62,492 bases of DNA. Origin: Paracoccaceae bacterium (lineage in GTDB: Bacteria; Pseudomonadota; Alphaproteobacteria; Rhodobacterales; Rhodobacteraceae). The stretch covers positions 1 through 62,492 of the forward strand of contig JANQRE010000037.1 in the NCBI GenBank assembly GCA_028284705.1, written 5' to 3'. Under the pieces are notes generated by a model, which was not told the DNA's origin, ran no database searches, and saw only the letters and a list, made by a program, of their open reading frames with translations. Both the position numbers and the translations under genes were made by a program. Below, in pieces: positions 60,032-62,492 of the stretch; position 1 is the first letter of the stretch, and each line of letters begins with the position of its first letter.

Positions 60032-61675
60032 ATGCTGCGCTCTCTCGACATTCGCGACATGCTGATCATCGACCGGCTGAGTTTGGAGTTTCAGCCCGGC
60101 TTGAACGTGCTGACCGGGGAGACCGGGGCAGGAAAGTCCATCCTTCTAGACTCGCTTGGCTTCGTTCTCGGCTGGCGCGGGCGGGCAGAGCTGGTGCGCA
60201 AAGGGGCGGAGCGCGGCGAAGTGGTCGCCGAGTTTGAACTGCCTGAGGGGCACGCCGCGTGGGAGGTATTGAACGAGGCCGGGATAAAGCCAGAGGGCGA
60301 GTTGATCCTGCGCCGTGTGAACCATCCCGACGGGCGCAAGCAGGCCTATGTGAATGACCGGCGCGTGTCGGGGGAAGTGTTGCGGGCGCTGTCGGACGTG
60401 TTGGTGGAGCTGCACGGTCAGCATGATGATCGCGGACTTTTGAACGCCCGAGGTCACCGCGCGTTGCTGGATGCCTTTGCCGGGGTTGACCTTGGATCTA
60501 TACGGACTGCGTGGCGGACTATGTCGGAAGCAGGGGCGGCCCTTGCCGCGGCGCGGGAGGCATTGGCGAAGGCGAAAGAGGAAGAAGATTTCCTGCGTCA
60601 CGCCGTCCAAGAACTCGAAGCCCTGTCGCCGGTCGCGGGAGAGGAAGCAGAGCTCGATACAAAACGTCGGCTGATGCAGGCGGGTGAAAAGATCCGGGAA
60701 GACATCGCGAAGGCCGCGCAGGCGCTTGGATTTGAAGGCGCGGAGGGCATGATCTCCGACGCGCGCCGCTGGCTGGAAGGCGCGTCAGCGCAGGCGGAAG
60801 GGCAGTTGGACGGCGCGTTGCGTGCGCTTGAGCAAGCCTTCACCGGTTTGGGGGAGGCGCAGGAGGAGGTTCAGCGTGCTTTGTCTGCCTTGGACTTTGA
60901 CCCCCATGAGTTGGAACGTGTCGAGGAACGGCTTTTTGCCATCCGGGGGCTGGCGCGGAAGCACTCGGTGTTGCCGGACGATCTGGCCGGGTTTGCCTCG
61001 GAGCTGTCCGCGCGACTGGAGGCGCTGGACGGGGGTGCGGCTGAGATCGCGGGTCTTGAGGAGGCTTTAGGTGCTGCTCAGAGTGCGTATGACGCCGAAG
61101 CTGCAAAAGTGTCGAAAGCGCGTGCCGCGGCGGCGGGCAAGCTCGACAAGGCGATGGCGGCAGAGCTTGGGCCGTTGAAAATGGATCGCGCGGTCTTCTC
61201 GACCGAGATCACAGCGGTCGAGCCGGGCCCGGAAGGGGTCGACGGGGTGGCCTTCATGGTCGCCACCAATCCCGGCACGCCCGCGGGACCGTTGAACAAG
61301 ATTGCCTCGGGCGGGGAATTGTCGCGGTTTCTTTTGGCGTTGAAGGTCTGTCTGACCGGCGGGGACAAGTCGCTGACGATGATCTTCGACGAGATCGACC
61401 GAGGTGTTGGTGGGGCGACGGCGGATGCGGTTGGACGCAGGCTGGCCTCTTTGGCCGATGGCGCGCAGGTTCTGGTGGTGACGCATTCGCCACAGGTCGC
61501 GGCCTTGGGCGGGCATCACTGGCGGGTCGAAAAGCGCGTTGAGAAGGACGAGACGCTGTCCGTTGTGACGCCACTCGACGACACCGCCCGGGTCGAGGAG
61601 ATCGCGCGCATGGTGGCGGGTGATACGGTCACCGACGCTGCGAAAGAGGCGGCGCGCGCCTTGCTGTCCGGTTAG
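60032..61675 (+). CDS. recN: DNA repair protein RecN
   Basis: A 547-residue SMC-like ATPase. LNVLTGETGAGKSILLDSLG is the Walker A region; a long coiled coil with a hairpin turn spans about 165-370; IASGGELSRFLLALKVCL is the ABC signature; TMIFDEIDRGVGGATADAVG is Walker B. It acts early in double-strand break repair. It starts 38 bp after bamD. The stop is followed at once by a cluster of short hairpins. Confidence 0.95.
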   Translation: MLRSLDIRDMLIIDRLSLEFQPGLNVLTGETGAGKSILLDSLGFVLGWRGRAELVRKGAERGEVVAEFELPEGHAAWEVLNEAGIKPEGELILRRVNHPDGRKQAYVNDRRVSGEVLRALSDVLVELHGQHDDRGLLNARGHRALLDAFAGVDLGSIRTAWRTMSEAGAALAAAREALAKAKEEEDFLRHAVQELEALSPVAGEEAELDTKRRLMQAGEKIREDIAKAAQALGFEGAEGMISDARRWLEGASAQAEGQLDGALRALEQAFTGLGEAQEEVQRALSALDFDPHELERVEERLFAIRGLARKHSVLPDDLAGFASELSARLEALDGGAAEIAGLEEALGAAQSAYDAEAAKVSKARAAAAGKLDKAMAAELGPLKMDRAVFSTEITAVEPGPEGVDGVAFMVATNPGTPAGPLNKIASGGELSRFLLALKVCLTGGDKSLTMIFDEIDRGVGGATADAVGRRLASLADGAQVLVVTHSPQVAALGGHHWRVEKRVEKDETLSVVTPLDDTARVEEIARMVAGDTVTDAAKEAARALLSG

Positions 61676-61683
61676 GGCGGAGC

Positions 61684-61779
61684 CAAAGTTTCACAGAAAC
61701 TTTGCGTACAGACTTTCCGAGAAAGCCTGAAGCCAGAGACTATCCTAGTCTCTGGAGGCAAAATCTCCGGGAGATTTTG
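61684..61779. repeat. Four tandem short hairpins after recN
   Basis: Four palindromes lie end to end: CAAAGTTTC-ACA-GAAACTTTG (61684-61704), a 9-bp stem with one mismatch around CTTTC-CGA-GAAAG (61709-61729), CCAGAGACTA-TCC-TAGTCTCTGG (61733-61755) and CAAAATCTC-CGG-GAGATTTTG (61759-61779). All have 9-10 bp stems and 3-base loops. They sit between two convergent genes and may act as bidirectional terminators or dispersed palindromic repeats. Confidence 0.7.
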
Positions 61780-61791
61780 GGCATGTAGGGG

Positions 61792-62492
61792 TCAGTTCAC
61801 CTGCACGACTTTGCCGGGATTCAGGATGTTTTGCGGATCAAAGGACCGTTTGATATCCGCCATCACCCCCCAGGCATCACCATGTTCGGCGCGCATGTAT
61901 TTCATCTTGCCGAGACCCACCCCGTGTTCGCCGGTCACGGTTCCGCCCAAGGCGAGAGCGCGCTCGACCATGCGGTCGGATAGACGGCGCGCCTCGGCCA
62001 ACTCCTCCGGGCTGTCGGGATCGAACATCAGGATCGCGTGGAAATTGCCGTCACCCACATGGCCCAGGATCGGCCCGGGGATTGGCGACGCAGCGATGTC
62101 GGCCTGCGTTTCGGTCACCGCCTCCGCCAGTTTCGAGATCGGCACGCAGATATCGGTGGACATCGCCGTGGCGCCTTTGCGGGACTGCAGGATCGCGTAG
62201 TAGCCGTCATGGCGCAGCGCCCAAAGCGCGTTGCGGTCCTCGGTTTTCGTGGCCCATTGGAACTCGGAGCCGCCCATCTCCGCCACGACCTCGCCGAACC
62301 GCTGTGAGTCTTCGGCAACCGCCGTGTCGGAGCCATGGAATTCGATCAGAAGATGCGGCTTTTCCGGCATATCGCGATCCGCATAGGCGTTGAAGGCCGC
62401 CGCCGTGGCGCCGTCAACAAATTCGATCCGGGCCATGGGGATGCCCATCTGGATCGTCATGATTACCGTATTGACCGCATCCTCCATGGTCT
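61792..62492 (-). CDS. FAD-linked oxidase, C-terminal part (D-lactate/2-hydroxyacid dehydrogenase type), partial
   Basis: The visible 233 residues are the C-terminal domain of a GlcD/D-lactate-dehydrogenase-like flavoprotein; the gene continues past the right edge. LGHVGDGNFHAILM and GGTVTGEHGVGLGKMKYM contain the conserved metal-binding His and Glu residues of this family, and FDPQNILNPGKVVQVN is the usual end. A Met codon at 62487 is internal, not the start. It oxidises a D-2-hydroxy acid, exact substrate unknown. Confidence 0.9.
   Translation of the reverse strand, partial: TMEDAVNTVIMTIQMGIPMARIEFVDGATAAAFNAYADRDMPEKPHLLIEFHGSDTAVAEDSQRFGEVVAEMGGSEFQWATKTEDRNALWALRHDGYYAILQSRKGATAMSTDICVPISKLAEAVTETQADIAASPIPGPILGHVGDGNFHAILMFDPDSPEELAEARRLSDRMVERALALGGTVTGEHGVGLGKMKYMRAEHGDAWGVMADIKRSFDPQNILNPGKVVQVN

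Noticed and set aside
1-62492. tRNA or rRNA genes
   Set aside because: No cloverleaf with a T-loop GGTTCRANTCC pattern and no rRNA-like sequence was noticed on either strand; a dedicated scan (tRNAscan-SE, Infernal) would settle it.

Overview
The window is a piece of an alphaproteobacterial chromosome, very probably a marine Rhodobacteraceae (Roseobacter-group) genome. The protein families point there: a Hint-domain secreted protein, the small 'CTP synthetase-like' membrane protein next to a TraR/DksA zinc-finger protein, heterotetrameric sarcosine oxidase, a fused DctQM TRAP transporter, HlyU, an entericidin-like lipopeptide, and the order ddl-ftsQ-ftsA-ftsZ-lpxC-bamD-recN. Regulatory sites fit as well: GANTC (CcrM) sites, a TTAA-N7-TTAA (CtrA) site and DnaA boxes lie upstream of cell-cycle or envelope genes. 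I saw no rRNA, tRNA, CRISPR array, integrase or intact insertion sequence.

Layout. 1-3.8 kb: partial Hint protein, a copper pair (DUF2946-like plus PCuAC chaperone), a class III sirtuin, a low-molecular-weight phosphatase and two small exported proteins. 4-9.4 kb: accessory material around lepA: a Phd/Doc toxin-antitoxin pair with a repeated operator, a 450-residue unknown protein, lepA, a palindrome-rich spacer, and an orphan HEPN-motif protein. 9.4-18.2 kb: small metabolic and stress genes (glyoxalase fold, TraR/DksA, RbsD, entericidin, esterase, pirin), a reductive-dehalogenase-like iron-sulfur protein divergent from a beta-hydroxyacid dehydrogenase, and glutamate dehydrogenase. 18.2-21.1 kb: a TadG-TadE-TadE trio with a CtrA site and a strong terminator. 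21.1-26.6 kb: sarcosine oxidase soxB-(unknown secreted protein)-soxD-soxA-soxG, all overlapping. 26.6-30.7 kb: dnaG and rpoD, with four GANTC sites in front of rpoD. 30.7-32.7 kb: small genes (HlyU, YjbQ, SRPBCC). 32.7-39.7 kb: TRAP transporter, TerC, GMC dehydrogenase and a divergent IclR regulator.

39.7-48.4 kb, all on the minus strand, is the most interesting block: a 30-residue membrane peptide, XpaC, TelA, a DUF2927 lipoprotein, an SPFH protein fused to a GYF_2 domain, two tandem cytochrome b561-like proteins, a zinc-ribbon membrane protein, a sugar kinase and Dtd, preceded by a TerC protein. It looks like an envelope or toxic-compound stress module assembled from parts that in other bacteria belong to the Ter/TelA and YdjGHI-type systems. 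48.4-51.7 kb: a pseudouridine synthase, tadA, two small proteins, a metallo-beta-lactamase-fold hydrolase and a ceramidase-family membrane protein. 51.8-61.7 kb: the division and wall cluster murB, ddl, ftsQ, ftsA, ftsZ, then lpxC, bamD and recN, followed by four tandem short hairpins. The window ends inside an FAD-linked oxidase gene.

Most gene calls rest on family resemblance recognised from the translated sequence; no database search was run. Where the first possible start codon looked wrong, a later one was chosen, with the reason given.
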